NCBI GenBank assembly: GCA_032334055.1
Contig: JAUOZS010000001.1
Coordinates: 3,310,001 to 3,374,000 of the forward strand
DNA length: 64,000 nt
Source of the DNA: Selenomonadales bacterium 4137-cl
Lineage (GTDB): Bacteria > Bacillota > Negativicutes > Sporomusales > UBA7701
Direction: 5' to 3'
The position numbers were made by a program, and so were the translations under genes. Shown here in pieces: positions 25,488 through 34,359 of the stretch; positions within the stretch are counted from its first letter, which is position 1, and every line of letters starts with the position of its first letter. The notes beneath the pieces were generated by a model that did no database searches, was not told the DNA's origin, and saw only the letters and a list, made by a program, of their open reading frames with translations.

Positions 25488-25530
25488 AAAAAATTCACAC
25501 CTGTCCAACGCCGGCCCGGTGTGAATTTTT
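25488..25530 (-). terminator. Terminator-like hairpin in the dinB leader
   Basis: AAAAATTCACACC and GGTGTGAATTTTT form a 13-bp stem with a 16-base loop, followed on the minus strand by TTTTTTT. It lies between the LexA-controlled promoter and the dinB start, so it should stop most transcripts unless something overrides it. Confidence 0.7.
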
Positions 25531-25545
25531 CCTACTATTATAATA

Positions 25546-25557
25546 GAACGCGTGTTC
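25546..25557 (-). promoter_or_regulatory. LexA (DinR) box and promoter of dinB
   Basis: GAACGCGTGTTC fits the Firmicute LexA consensus GAACnnnnGTTC exactly, and flanking bases extend the palindrome. It lies in the spacer of a promoter with -35 TTTACA and -10 TATTAT 17 bp apart on the minus strand. Repression by LexA is therefore likely. Confidence 0.85.
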
Positions 25558-25573
25558 TAATTTGTAAAGACGG

Positions 25574-25816
25574 TTACGATACGTAGTAGTCGTGGCCACC
25601 TAGGGACGACTTGGGGACGGTTACGGGATCGAGCGCCTGAAACCGGGTGGTCTCCAGGATCTTTAGCTCGTCGCCAAGCTTGCTTAGCTGGTTGTGCAGC
25701 AGGGTTTTGGTGTAACCGAGGTCTTCCAGCCTGGATTCGGCTTCCTCGAGCTCCTTCATCTTGGTTTCGTATTCCTTGTGCAATTCCACGATTTCCAGCC
25801 CGCTCCGCACATTCAT
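25574..25816 (-). CDS. Small coiled-coil protein, unknown function
   Basis: 80 residues. The central part (about 10-60) is a charged heptad-type coiled coil (LHKEYETKMKELEEAESRLEDL). The last 20 residues (PVTVPKSSLGGHDYYVS) look extended. The ATG at 25816 has CGGAGG 7 bases upstream. A longer frame starting at 25867 lacks such a site. The gene lies just upstream of dinB and reads the same way, but the SOS promoter lies between them. I do not recognise it. Confidence 0.65.
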   Translation of the reverse strand: MNVRSGLEIVELHKEYETKMKELEEAESRLEDLGYTKTLLHNQLSKLGDELKILETTRFQALDPVTVPKSSLGGHDYYVS

Positions 25817-25940
25817 GCCGATGCCTCCGTTCGTCGCACTATTCCTGTATAGAATAACCCGGCTCACGGGGAAATATTCCAGCCGGACGGAGAGGCGCCC
25901 AAAAGCGCCCGGTGCAGGAAACGCCGCCTGGCCGTCCCAG

Positions 25941-26573
25941 TCATGGGCCTCTTTTCGTTACCCACTGGTATTTCTTGCGCGGCCGGCCCACCTTCCCGTA
26001 GCTGCTCGACACGGTGAGTTCCCGGCGGCTCTGAAGGAACTGCAGGTAGCGGACGATGGTCTGATAGGCGAGGCCGGTGCCTTCGGCCACTTCCTCGGCC
26101 GAGAACGGTGCAGCGGCGCCGCCGCAGAAGGACCGCACCAGGCTCAGGGTGGCGTCGTTGATGCCCTTGTCGCAGACTGGCGCCAGTTGTTCCTGCTGCT
26201 GCCGCATCTGTATATGGACCTTGATCCTCGCCGCCAGGTCGGCGATTTTTATCGGTTTGTTAGCGAAGTCGTTCGCGCCGGCGTCGAGAAAGCGGTCGGC
26301 GATTTCTTGCCGCTCGTCGACGGTCAGGACGATGATCGGCACGCCGCGGTCCTGGGTCCGGATCATTTCCACGGTCGAGAGGCCGTCGAGGCCGGGCATA
26401 TGGTAGTCGACAAGAATAAGATCGGGCTTCAGGCCACAAACCTTGGCCGCCGCCCTCCGGCCGTCGCTGTCGGTTGTCACCCGCCAGCCGTAGGTCCTGC
26501 CGATCGCCTCAAGGGTGAAGAGTATGTCCTGGTCGTCGTCGATCGCCAGGATGGTGACCGCTTTGTCAGTCAT
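25941..26573 (-). CDS. Response regulator, CitB/DcuR-like
   Basis: 210 residues. Receiver domain about 6-122 with acidic pocket DDD (13-15), phosphorylated Asp in LVDYHMPG (D56 region), T in VLTVDE and K in NKPIK. The C-terminal helix-turn-helix (TGLAYQTIVRYLQFLQ) and GRPRKKY end resemble CitB/DcuR regulators. Overlaps the histidine kinase gene by 8 bases, so they form a pair. As the last genes of the poly-gamma-glutamate cluster they may regulate it. Confidence 0.9.
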   Translation of the reverse strand: MTDKAVTILAIDDDQDILFTLEAIGRTYGWRVTTDSDGRRAAAKVCGLKPDLILVDYHMPGLDGLSTVEMIRTQDRGVPIIVLTVDERQEIADRFLDAGANDFANKPIKIADLAARIKVHIQMRQQQEQLAPVCDKGINDATLSLVRSFCGGAAAPFSAEEVAEGTGLAYQTIVRYLQFLQSRRELTVSSSYGKVGRPRKKYQWVTKRGP

Positions 26574-27903
26574 TGCCCGCTACCTCCGGAAGGGTAATGA
26601 TTACGCGCGTCCCTTTGCCGTCCGCGCTGTCGATGACGATCGTGCCGCCGTTTGTTTCGACAGTCTCGCGGACGAACGGCAGCCCGAACCCGGACGAATT
26701 CTTGGTGGAAAACCCCGGCTCCCAGACGAGGCGCGACTGGTTGACGGGAATTCCGAAGCCGTTGTCGGTTATCTCAATGACCGCCTGGCAGTCCTTCGCC
26801 GACAACCGGATTCTGACCTGCCCGTCATCCCGGGAAACCGCCTCCATGGCGTTTTCCAGCAAGTTGACGATCGCCCGCGACATTTTGATTTTGTTGACCG
26901 CCACCGCCGGCGGCAGCCCGACGGCTTCGATGCAGAAGCTGCGCAGGCCGCTCAGGCCGGGTACGTGGGCGGCGGCGTATTCGGCGAGTTCCCGGCTGCT
27001 GATGACCTGACGGGTGTCGTCGCGCAGCAGCTCGCTGATCATGCTGCTCATCTTGTCGCTGGCTTCGACGATCCGCGCGGCATACTGCCGGTTCGGCTCG
27101 TCGGCGACCGTGACGGTCAGCACCCCGGCTAGTCCCTGGATAGAGGTGAGCGGTGTTTTGAGGTCGTGAACGAGCGACTGCACCTCCCTGAGGGATCTGT
27201 TTTCCAGCGTTCTGAGCTTGAGTTCGCTGTCGAGGCGTACCTGCTCGGCGACCTTGAGTTCTTTGGTGTAAACGCTCAGCAGGCGGGCGAGGATGAAGGA
27301 GTTGGCGGTGCAGATGATGAACAGGGCGATGCCGGTGATGTTGAGTATTTCCTCCGCCTCGAGAAAGGCGGCGATTTTTTTCAGATCGGTGGAAATCTCG
27401 CCGCGACCGAACCAGTAACCGCTCAGAAGGGGCACGGTGTCCAGCCACTCCACCCCGAACAGCAGGAGTGCCAGGACGAGGATTTTGTGGAATACCTTGC
27501 GGGTCATGTTCTCCAGCCGGCTCATGAGGAAGATGGCGAGCGTGAGGCTGATGGCGGGGATGCCGAAATCGTAGGCGATGCCGTATATGAGCTTGATCGC
27601 CTCATAGGCCGCCGGGATGACAGCCAGCGGCAGGACGTAAAGGAGGTAGCGGTGCGCGCCGGCGCGGAAGACGCCGAGCCCCTGGGCAATCAGGAGCGTG
27701 CCGATGTATATGGGCAGGGCGCGGAGGGTGTTGAGCGCGACCAGCTTGAGGGAGGCGGTGAGCAGGGCGCCGCTGCTGGCCTGGAGGACGCTGCGTTCCA
27801 GCAGGGGGATGATGCCGAACCCCTTGACGCTCAGGACCGCCGGGGCCAGGAGTCCCAGGAGGATGAGCCCCAGCCCGGAAAAGATGTGGGGATAGTTTAT
27901 CAT
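26566..27903 (-). CDS. Membrane sensor histidine kinase
   Basis: 445 residues. Six or seven membrane helices fill about 1-220. A short coiled linker precedes HisKA with the phospho-accepting His in LVHDLKTPLTSI. The ATPase domain has the N box (NLLENAMEA), G1 (ITDNGFGIP) and G2 (GFGLPFV). The many-helix sensor differs from the periplasmic PAS sensors normally paired with CitB regulators. Start: ATG at 27903, two bases after the stop of the PgsW-like gene. A GTG 51 bases upstream would overlap that gene. Signal unknown. Confidence 0.85.
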   Translation of the reverse strand: MINYPHIFSGLGLILLGLLAPAVLSVKGFGIIPLLERSVLQASSGALLTASLKLVALNTLRALPIYIGTLLIAQGLGVFRAGAHRYLLYVLPLAVIPAAYEAIKLIYGIAYDFGIPAISLTLAIFLMSRLENMTRKVFHKILVLALLLFGVEWLDTVPLLSGYWFGRGEISTDLKKIAAFLEAEEILNITGIALFIICTANSFILARLLSVYTKELKVAEQVRLDSELKLRTLENRSLREVQSLVHDLKTPLTSIQGLAGVLTVTVADEPNRQYAARIVEASDKMSSMISELLRDDTRQVISSRELAEYAAAHVPGLSGLRSFCIEAVGLPPAVAVNKIKMSRAIVNLLENAMEAVSRDDGQVRIRLSAKDCQAVIEITDNGFGIPVNQSRLVWEPGFSTKNSSGFGLPFVRETVETNGGTIVIDSADGKGTRVIITLPEVAGND

Positions 27904-27905
27904 TT

Positions 27906-28919
27906 TCAGCGACACGGTCCGCGCCACCACTCTTTCCTGCGCCCGCCGTACCACAGCGCCCAGACGGCGGCGGCCAGCCAGACGACGGTCGCCAGGCGGG
28001 TGGCCGCCGGCACGGTCCGCGTGTACATAACGGCGCTCGTGCCCGGGGGATTATCGGCTTCGATGCCGTTGGCGGCCGCCAGTTGGCCGATGTTGAGGAA
28101 GTGGATCACCGGCCGGTTGTTGTCGACGAAGGGGGCCGCCAGTCCGTCGGCGACCCGGCGCAGCGGACTATAGCCGGCGGTGAGGGCCTGCCGGAGGGGC
28201 GAGTCGTGGCCCCGGCGGCCGAAGATGACGTGACTGCCGCCGACGTTGACGAGCGCGACGGGCAGTTGCCCATCCCGCCGGTAGGCCGCCAGGCGCAGCG
28301 CCACCGCTTCGTCGAGGTCGGCGGGCCGCATCTCGGACACCCCGGTCCGCCTGATGGCCGCCCTGGCAGCGGCAACGCCCTCGGGGGTCAGGCCGCCGCC
28401 GACATCGCCGACGCCGCCGACCGAGGCTGCCGCTGACCGCCACGGCCAGATGCCGCCGGCGACTAGCGTCTGCTCGATATCGAGCCAGGTGTAGTCCGGG
28501 TCGCTGGCGCCCCAGGTGGAGGAGCCGACCGAGCTGGTTATTACCGGCTCGGCGCCGATGGCCTGGATGGCGGCAAGGACGGCGATGTTGACTGCCGGGA
28601 AGGAGCCGGAGAAATTGACGGCCACCCGGTCGCCCGGCCCGATGCCGGCGGCCAGCAGGTAGCGTACCGCGAGGGCGGCGGAGTCGGGGTGGAGGGACAG
28701 TTTTTTTGCGGCAAGCGGGCCGAGGGTGGTGGTAATCGCGGTGTATTCCGGACCGATAAGCCGGTCGCCGACGGCCGCCTGCGCCCTGACGGCGGTCGCC
28801 ACGGCGGCGGCCATGGCTGGGTAAGCGGCATCAGGCTCGTGCCTGACCGTGCCCCGGGCGATCGCGAGCAGCAGGAAGCTGGCGAGCACCAGCAGCGCGA
28901 AGCGATGACGGCTCACCAC
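27906..28919 (-). CDS. Poly-gamma-glutamate system protein (PgsW-like)
   Basis: 337 residues. One membrane helix at about 7-22 and one near the C-terminus (about 305-323) enclose a long external domain. This layout and the position right after PgsC fit the 'poly-gamma-glutamate system protein' family found in many PGA operons that lack a typical CapA/PgsA. Its role is unknown. The overlap of 7 bases with pgsC and the near contact with the kinase gene show one transcript. Confidence 0.8.
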   Translation of the reverse strand: MVSRHRFALLVLASFLLLAIARGTVRHEPDAAYPAMAAAVATAVRAQAAVGDRLIGPEYTAITTTLGPLAAKKLSLHPDSAALAVRYLLAAGIGPGDRVAVNFSGSFPAVNIAVLAAIQAIGAEPVITSSVGSSTWGASDPDYTWLDIEQTLVAGGIWPWRSAAASVGGVGDVGGGLTPEGVAAARAAIRRTGVSEMRPADLDEAVALRLAAYRRDGQLPVALVNVGGSHVIFGRRGHDSPLRQALTAGYSPLRRVADGLAAPFVDNNRPVIHFLNIGQLAAANGIEADNPPGTSAVMYTRTVPAATRLATVVWLAAAVWALWYGGRRKEWWRGPCR

Positions 28920-29347
28920 AGCAGCCCCTCCCCCGCCAGCGAGGCGAGCGCGGTCAGCGCCACGGCCAGCGCCAGGGCAAGGGCCGTGGGCACGATCCCC
29001 TGACGGGCGAAGTCGCGGGCGATCAGCCCAGGCACGAGGTAGCCGATGACCAGCAGGCCCCAGTCGAAGTGGCCGCCGCCGCGGGTGACGAGCATCGCTC
29101 CCTGGCCGACGAGCATGCCGGCGAGGATGTAGACGGCGAACTGGCGCCGGCCGTAAAGGAGCAGGCGCCTTTCCAGCAGACGGCCGGCAGCCAGCGTGAC
29201 GAGCGCGGCGGCGACCGTACCGGCGAGCCAGACCGGGTGGCCGAGGAAGAGGGCAAGATAGCCGGCGACCACGATGCCGCCGGGGGAAAACCCGGTCAAT
29301 TCGGCGGTGAGGAGCGAGACTACGATGCCGATGAACAGTACATGCAT
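28913..29347 (-). CDS. pgsC: Poly-gamma-glutamate biosynthesis protein PgsC/CapC
   Basis: 144 residues, almost wholly membrane: about four or five helices, with the conserved start HVLFIGIVVSLLTAELTGFSPGG. With PgsB it forms the membrane ligase that polymerises glutamate through gamma-amide bonds. It starts one base after the pgsB stop. Length and sequence fit CapC. Confidence 0.93.
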   Translation of the reverse strand: MHVLFIGIVVSLLTAELTGFSPGGIVVAGYLALFLGHPVWLAGTVAAALVTLAAGRLLERRLLLYGRRQFAVYILAGMLVGQGAMLVTRGGGHFDWGLLVIGYLVPGLIARDFARQGIVPTALALALAVALTALASLAGEGLLW

Positions 29348-29348
29348 A

Positions 29349-30503
29349 TCAGCTGTTCACTCCTGCTGTCCGGCAATCGAGAAAACTCTCCAGACCCTGG
29401 ACGTTGCCGGTCGCGAAGATTGTCAGCCGTCCGCCGCCCGCCGCGCCGGCGAGGTCGGCGGGACTGGCCGGGCGGGCAATGACGCGGATGTCGGCGGCGG
29501 CGACGCCCTGACTGATAAGCTGACGCCTGGCGAACGCGCCGTCGCCGGTGACGAGATAAGGGCCGCGGTGCAGGGCGGCGAGCGCCGCGGCGAGCTGAAC
29601 GGTGCGGTATTTGCGGTCAGGCCGGCAGTTCAGCAGGATGACTGGCGCCCGGCCATCGGCGTACCGCTGCCACAGGATGCTGGTCGATTCGGGGTCGTTG
29701 GCAGCCAAGGCATTGACTAGGGTTATTGTCCGATCGGCGGCCGCATATTCGCTGACGGTGACATTACCGGGGTCGGGGCGGGCGGACCGCATGCCCCGCA
29801 GGGCTACGGCGCGGTCGACGCCGGCCAGCTCGCACACCGCCAGGGCAAGGGCGACGTTTTCGGGGAAAGCCTCATACGGAAACGCCGCGATGTCCTCAGG
29901 CGGCACATCTTCGGGTGCGGCCAGGCGCACCGAGCCTGCGGGGGCAACGCCGGCGACGGTCAGAGCTGCCATTGCGGTTGGGGTGGTGACGAGCGTGCCC
30001 AGCCGGGGGATGGCGCCTGCCAACGCCCGGGCGACATCCGGCCCGCCGCCGGTCACTTCCTCGTGATCGGGCCTGACGGTGGTGATGACGCCGATGTGGG
30101 CTTTGACGAGCTTTTCCTCGACAAAACGCTGCAGCTCCGGCCGTACGGCCATGCACTCTACGACGACGGCCCCGGCCCCGAGGTCGGCCGCCTCGGCGAT
30201 GAAAGGGACGAGTTCGCGGATGTTGGCCGGCCCCCTTCTCGCCATGGGACGCTCGCTGCCGTCGGGCAGGATGACGCGCGCGGCCGATCCGGTGGTCTTA
30301 GCGACGACGGTTTGCCCCCCAGCCCTAAGCCCAGCGGCGATCAACCGGGCGACCGACGATTTGCCGCGCGTGCCGTTGACATGGATGCGCAGCGGGATGC
30401 GGCCGAGGTTGTGCTCGTGCCGTAGCCGTTCCGCCGCGTAGTAGCCAACGATCAGGAGGAAGATGGCGAGCGCCGCGAGGTACTCGCCGGCGAAACCGGT
30501 CAC
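29349..30503 (-). CDS. pgsB: Poly-gamma-glutamate synthase PgsB/CapB
   Basis: 384 residues. An N-terminal membrane helix (about 8-22) is followed by the ATP-binding motif HVNGTRGKSS (about 41-50) and the Mur-ligase-like core, including VVECMAVRPELQ and TTVRPDHEEVTG. It is the amide ligase of PGA synthesis, using ATP. Overlaps the upstream hydrolase gene by 4 bases (ATGA). Together with pgsC and the PgsW-like gene it makes the synthesis core. No CapA/PgsA or CapE is seen in the window. Confidence 0.94.
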   Translation of the reverse strand: MTGFAGEYLAALAIFLLIVGYYAAERLRHEHNLGRIPLRIHVNGTRGKSSVARLIAAGLRAGGQTVVAKTTGSAARVILPDGSERPMARRGPANIRELVPFIAEAADLGAGAVVVECMAVRPELQRFVEEKLVKAHIGVITTVRPDHEEVTGGGPDVARALAGAIPRLGTLVTTPTAMAALTVAGVAPAGSVRLAAPEDVPPEDIAAFPYEAFPENVALALAVCELAGVDRAVALRGMRSARPDPGNVTVSEYAAADRTITLVNALAANDPESTSILWQRYADGRAPVILLNCRPDRKYRTVQLAAALAALHRGPYLVTGDGAFARRQLISQGVAAADIRVIARPASPADLAGAAGGGRLTIFATGNVQGLESFLDCRTAGVNS

Positions 30504-31231
30504 TCGGCGTCAACCCCTTCCTGGCGGAGGAGGCTGCGGACGATGGCAACGTGCTGGGCGGCGCGCTCCTCAAGCGGCTGCCGACCGCTTGTCTCCACGG
30601 TGAAAGCGGCAAGGCCGAGGACGGCGCCGGCGTGGTAGGCGGCGCTGCCGGGGATGGGATGGGCGCCGAAAGCGAACTTCTTCACCGGCTCGGTGATAAG
30701 GCCGTTGATATCGTCGATGGCTGTCAGCGCCATCTCAGCGCTGCGGTCGTTGGCGGCGAACAGGAGCATCTGCCCGAGGGAAGTATGGTCGAGGCGGTGG
30801 AAGGTGCGGGCCTCGTGAAGATCGATGAGCAGGGAAACGCGGTATTTAGCGGCAAGCGCTTCGACCGCGGCGGCGATCCGTTCTGCAGGCGTGCCGTCCG
30901 CGCGGCCGGGGTAGGCGCGGTTTATGTCGCCGATTTCCGGCAGGGTCCGGATGCCGGCGCTCAGGGCCAGCTTATTGACCCGGGGGATGACGATTAGGGT
31001 TCCCCGGCTCACCGCGAACCGGCAAACCTGTTCCGCGGCCAGCGATCCCGCCGGCTCGTTGCCATGCACGCCGCCCATGACGAGGGCGGCGGGGCCGGGA
31101 GCGGCGCCGCGGCTGACGTAAACCTCGGTGGCGTAAGGCGTCCCCGGGAGCAGGAGGAATTGCTCCTGCGCAGCGGCGGCGGCGGACGTTAAGAAGACGA
31201 GCAGCAGCAGCACGATCAACGGAATGCGCAT
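30500..31231 (-). CDS. Exported AstE/AspA-like zinc hydrolase (first copy)
   Basis: 243 residues. Signal peptide at 1-22 (MRIPLIVLLLLVFLTSAAAAA). The zinc motif HGNEPAG supplies His and Glu, and LIDLHEA the third ligand, as in the succinylglutamate desuccinylase/aspartoacylase branch of M14 metallopeptidases. NRAYPGRADGTPAERIA is shared with the second copy at 33.1-34.2 kb. In a PGA operon it may cut gamma-glutamyl chains; that is inference. The ATG at 31231 follows AAGAGGTGG. Overlaps pgsB. Confidence 0.8.
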   Translation of the reverse strand: MRIPLIVLLLLVFLTSAAAAAQEQFLLLPGTPYATEVYVSRGAAPGPAALVMGGVHGNEPAGSLAAEQVCRFAVSRGTLIVIPRVNKLALSAGIRTLPEIGDINRAYPGRADGTPAERIAAAVEALAAKYRVSLLIDLHEARTFHRLDHTSLGQMLLFAANDRSAEMALTAIDDINGLITEPVKKFAFGAHPIPGSAAYHAGAVLGLAAFTVETSGRQPLEERAAQHVAIVRSLLRQEGVDAE

Positions 31232-31287
31232 TTTTCCACCTCTTAGAAAAAATTCCCCGTTTTTTTCCATTCCCCTGCCAAAGTCTG

Positions 31288-31323
31288 AAAACAACAAGAG
31301 GAGGGAGCCGGAACTCCCCCCTC
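31288..31323 (-). terminator. Possible terminator inside the poly-gamma-glutamate cluster
   Basis: On the minus strand GAGG(G)GGGAG TTCCGG CTCCCTCCTC is followed by TTGTTGTTTT, just past the gamma-glutamyltransferase stop. The stem has mismatches, so it may only partly reduce expression of the downstream hydrolase-pgsBC genes. Confidence 0.5.
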
Positions 31324-31336
31324 AGCGGGCGATTGT

Positions 31337-33049
31337 CTAGTAGCCGAATGCCTGGCCGAGTCGCCGGGGATCGGCTGCCCCGTGAAGGCGGCCGTCAGGC
31401 AGGATCATGATGCCTTGGGCGCCGCCGAAGTAGAGAGACAGCTCGGGCCGCAGGTTGACCTTGTGGCCCCAGCCCATAAGCTCGTTGACGGTCGCCTCAT
31501 CGATGGGCTTTTCGAGCTGGGCGACCGAAGCGTTGGGGTTATACATCCGCGGATCGTTGATGGCGGTTTGCAGGTCCATCTTGAAGTCAATCACGTCGAT
31601 GATGATCTGGGACACGGTGGTGATGATGCGGGGCCCGCCCGGGGTGCCGAGGGTCATGAACGGTTTGCCGTCTTTGAGGACGATGGTCGGCGACATGCTG
31701 CTGAGCGGCCGCTTGCCGGGAGCGGGGGCATTCACCGAGGCGGGGTTGTTGGTGACGAAGTCGTCCATCTCGTCGTTCATCAGGATGCCGGTCCCGTCGG
31801 GAACCACGCAGGCTCCGAGGAAGTCGTTGATCGTCTGGGTGATGGTAATCATGTTGCCATCCTTGTCGATGATCGAGAAGGAGGTGGTGCTGCCGGATTC
31901 ATATTTGCCGGGGTCTCCGGGCTTGATACCGTTATTGGCGGTGTCGGGCGAGATCATTTTGGCCCGCTCGGCGGCATACTTCTTGCTGACCAGCCCGGCC
32001 ATCGGCACGTTGACGAAGTCGGAGTCGGCCATGTAGCGGCCGCGGTCGGCGTAAGCGAGCTTCTGGGCCTCTATGAAGGTATGATGGAAAGCGGTCGAGG
32101 TGCGGCCCATTTTGGCAACATCGAAGTTCTCCATGATGTTGAGGATGTTGGCCAACGTCAGGCCACCGGAAGACGGGGTCGGCACGGTCACGAGGTCGTA
32201 ACCGCGGTAGGACGATTTTACGGGTTCGCGAAGCTTGGCCTTATAAGCGGCCAGGTCGGCTTTGGTGATCCAGCCGTTGGCGTTTTTCGCGTAGTAGGCG
32301 GCAAGCTTGTCGGCGATTTCGCCTTTGTAGAATACGTCGGCGCCGCCGGCGGCGACTTTCTTGAGGGATTCGGTCAGTTCGGGGTTCCTGAGGACATCGC
32401 CCGCCTGCAGCGGGATGCCGTCCTTGAAGTAGATATTATGGAACCATTCGCGCGACGGCGAGTACTTTTCCAGGCGGCTCATCTGGTCGCCAATGATGCC
32501 GGAGAGGTTCTTGGAAACCGGCAGGCCTGCTTCGGCTTGCGCGATAGCCGGGGCCATGAGTTCGGCCCACTTGAGGGTGGCGAATTTTTGGTGGATCATT
32601 TCCATGCCGCGCAACATTCCGGGCACGGCGGACGCGTAATAGCCGGTTACGGAGGCGTTGTCCTTGACTTTGCCCTTCTCGTCCAGCGCGTACATGTCCG
32701 GGGCCGCCTTGGCCGGCGCCATCTCCCGGTAGTCAACCATGTAGGTCTTTTTTTCCTTGGCCACGTAGACGATGGCGAAGCCGCCGCCGCCCATGCCGGA
32801 AGCATTGGGTTCCACGACGTTAAGCATGAAGGCGGTGGCAATGGCGGCGTCGAAGGCGTTGCCGCCCTGCTTGAGGACTTCCACCCCTGCCTGGGCAGCC
32901 AGCGGATGCGCCGCTGCCACCATGCCATGTGTGGCGATGAAGTCGCGTTTTTCCGCGGCATACGCGGTGAGGCTACAGTTGCCTACGATGCCGACGGTGA
33001 AAACGGCGATCATCAGCCATGCGAGGATGTTGAACTTCTTGCCCTTCAC
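31337..33049 (-). CDS. ggt: Gamma-glutamyltransferase
   Basis: 570 residues. Signal peptide to about residue 31 (TAYAAEKRD). The precursor cleaves itself at the Thr of the SGSTTSFSIID segment, giving the small subunit with its N-terminal Thr nucleophile. The GTPGGPRI and PLSSMSPTIV motifs of the active site follow. It transfers or hydrolyses gamma-glutamyl groups outside the cytoplasmic membrane. In PGA operons such enzymes (CapD, PgsS) trim or attach the polymer. It follows the second hydrolase by 23 bases. Confidence 0.95.
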   Translation of the reverse strand: MKGKKFNILAWLMIAVFTVGIVGNCSLTAYAAEKRDFIATHGMVAAAHPLAAQAGVEVLKQGGNAFDAAIATAFMLNVVEPNASGMGGGGFAIVYVAKEKKTYMVDYREMAPAKAAPDMYALDEKGKVKDNASVTGYYASAVPGMLRGMEMIHQKFATLKWAELMAPAIAQAEAGLPVSKNLSGIIGDQMSRLEKYSPSREWFHNIYFKDGIPLQAGDVLRNPELTESLKKVAAGGADVFYKGEIADKLAAYYAKNANGWITKADLAAYKAKLREPVKSSYRGYDLVTVPTPSSGGLTLANILNIMENFDVAKMGRTSTAFHHTFIEAQKLAYADRGRYMADSDFVNVPMAGLVSKKYAAERAKMISPDTANNGIKPGDPGKYESGSTTSFSIIDKDGNMITITQTINDFLGACVVPDGTGILMNDEMDDFVTNNPASVNAPAPGKRPLSSMSPTIVLKDGKPFMTLGTPGGPRIITTVSQIIIDVIDFKMDLQTAINDPRMYNPNASVAQLEKPIDEATVNELMGWGHKVNLRPELSLYFGGAQGIMILPDGRLHGAADPRRLGQAFGY

Positions 33050-33072
33050 TTGAGTTAACCTCCCTCGTTGTT

Positions 33073-34188
33073 TTATAAGAAGGCGCCTACGCCTTTCCTG
33101 ACAATTTCGCCGTAAGAGGGGACACCGGTGATAACCACCGCCTGGCGCGGGTCCTTTTCAAAGGCGTCGCGGATCAGCACCATGGTGGCGGCGACGTGGC
33201 GGGCGACCCGCAGGCTGATGGGCTGACCGTTCTTGTCGTACGGGATGAACAGCCGGCCGAGCTTGGCGGCCCGCGCGTACATCCGGTCCTGGCCGGTAAG
33301 CACCAGCGCTTCGTCGGTGGCGCCCCGCAGGCGTCCCTGGGCGGGATTGGCGGTTTCCATCAATACGGCCATGGCGGCGGTGGCATCGCCCCATTCGCGG
33401 TGCGATAAGCCGCGCAGCGATTTGGGGGAAGGCTCGAGGGCGATCTTGATTTTATCCATTTCCAGGTCGAGAACGGCAACCGCCGCTACGTCCATGGCCC
33501 GTTCATGGGCGACCATGGCGTTTATGACCGGGTATTCGGGCGAGGCTTCGTGCAGATCTACGGCCAGGCCGATTTTCTCTTTGCGGATAAGCTGGACGAT
33601 GCCGTAGGCGATTTTCTCGGTGAGCGTGCCGTCCGGGCGGCCCGGATAGGCCCGGTTGAGGTTGCGGGTCTCGCTGCCGGACAGTCTCTGTCCGGAAGCG
33701 GCGTGCACGTAGATATCGGGGTCGGGCCACTGGTGGACGGGGTTGGTCGCCCGCGACCCGTAGCGGAACGTACGCTCGCCGCCGGGCGTCTTCAAGGTGA
33801 TCCGCTGCGGCGACCCTTCGGAATAGTCGTTATGGGTAAACCCGCTGGCGTTGGCCTGGGGGATGACGATCAGTTTCCCTTTGGCCGGACGCGCCTTTTC
33901 CACCAGCAAAATGGCGCTTAGATAACCTGAGGGTTCGTTGGGATGGGTACCGCCGACGACGAGCACGGCGCCGCCGGGTTTGCCGCTGTCGAGTACATAT
34001 ACCGCCGTGTCGCCGGGGGTGTTCCGGAGGCCGGGGAAATAATCGCCCAGCATTTTGACCGCGGTAACGCCGGGGCCGCTGTTGACGGTGTCGGCGACAT
34101 GCATGGCGGTGAACCGGGGCGTGACCGCGATGAGTATCGCGACGACGGCCACCAGCAGGGCGAGGGCCGTTTTCTTCGTTCCTACCAT
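33073..34188 (-). CDS. Exported AstE/AspA-like zinc hydrolase (second copy)
   Basis: 371 residues, longer than the first copy. Membrane/signal segment at about 5-22. Zinc motif THPNEPSG and AVDLHEASPEY match the first copy, as does LNRAYPGRPDGTLTEKIA. The extra length is an insert after the zinc motif. Paralogue of the gene at 30.5 kb, from duplication within this cluster. The ATG at 34188 has AAGGAGG upstream; a longer frame to 34230 is not needed. Confidence 0.8.
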   Translation of the reverse strand: MVGTKKTALALLVAVVAILIAVTPRFTAMHVADTVNSGPGVTAVKMLGDYFPGLRNTPGDTAVYVLDSGKPGGAVLVVGGTHPNEPSGYLSAILLVEKARPAKGKLIVIPQANASGFTHNDYSEGSPQRITLKTPGGERTFRYGSRATNPVHQWPDPDIYVHAASGQRLSGSETRNLNRAYPGRPDGTLTEKIAYGIVQLIRKEKIGLAVDLHEASPEYPVINAMVAHERAMDVAAVAVLDLEMDKIKIALEPSPKSLRGLSHREWGDATAAMAVLMETANPAQGRLRGATDEALVLTGQDRMYARAAKLGRLFIPYDKNGQPISLRVARHVAATMVLIRDAFEKDPRQAVVITGVPSYGEIVRKGVGAFL

Positions 34189-34201
34189 GGCTGGCCCCTC
34201 C

Positions 34202-34348
34202 TTACACGAGCATGAAGGCCCGCAGCACAAGGGGAATGAGAACCAGTGCGGCGTTGGCCTGCCATTTTATTTCCTTCTGGGAGAAAAGCTCCCAAACCAC
34301 AAGCAGGGCTACAAGGACGACAATGAGCCGGTAGACGAGAGTTATCAT
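34202..34348 (-). CDS. 48-residue membrane protein next to a TRAP permease
   Basis: MITLVYRLIVVLVALLVV begins a protein with two hydrophobic helices (about 5-19 and 33-47) joined by a charged turn (SQKEIKWQ). GGAGGG lies 7 bases before the ATG. It starts 11 bases past the TRAP permease stop and ends 13 bases before the hydrolase start, so spacing supports a real gene. It is too small for a normal DctQ but could be a reduced partner of the permease. A 361-residue frame covering it is a shadow. Confidence 0.7.
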   Translation of the reverse strand: MITLVYRLIVVLVALLVVWELFSQKEIKWQANAALVLIPLVLRAFMLV

Positions 34349-34359
34349 CGCTTTCCCTC

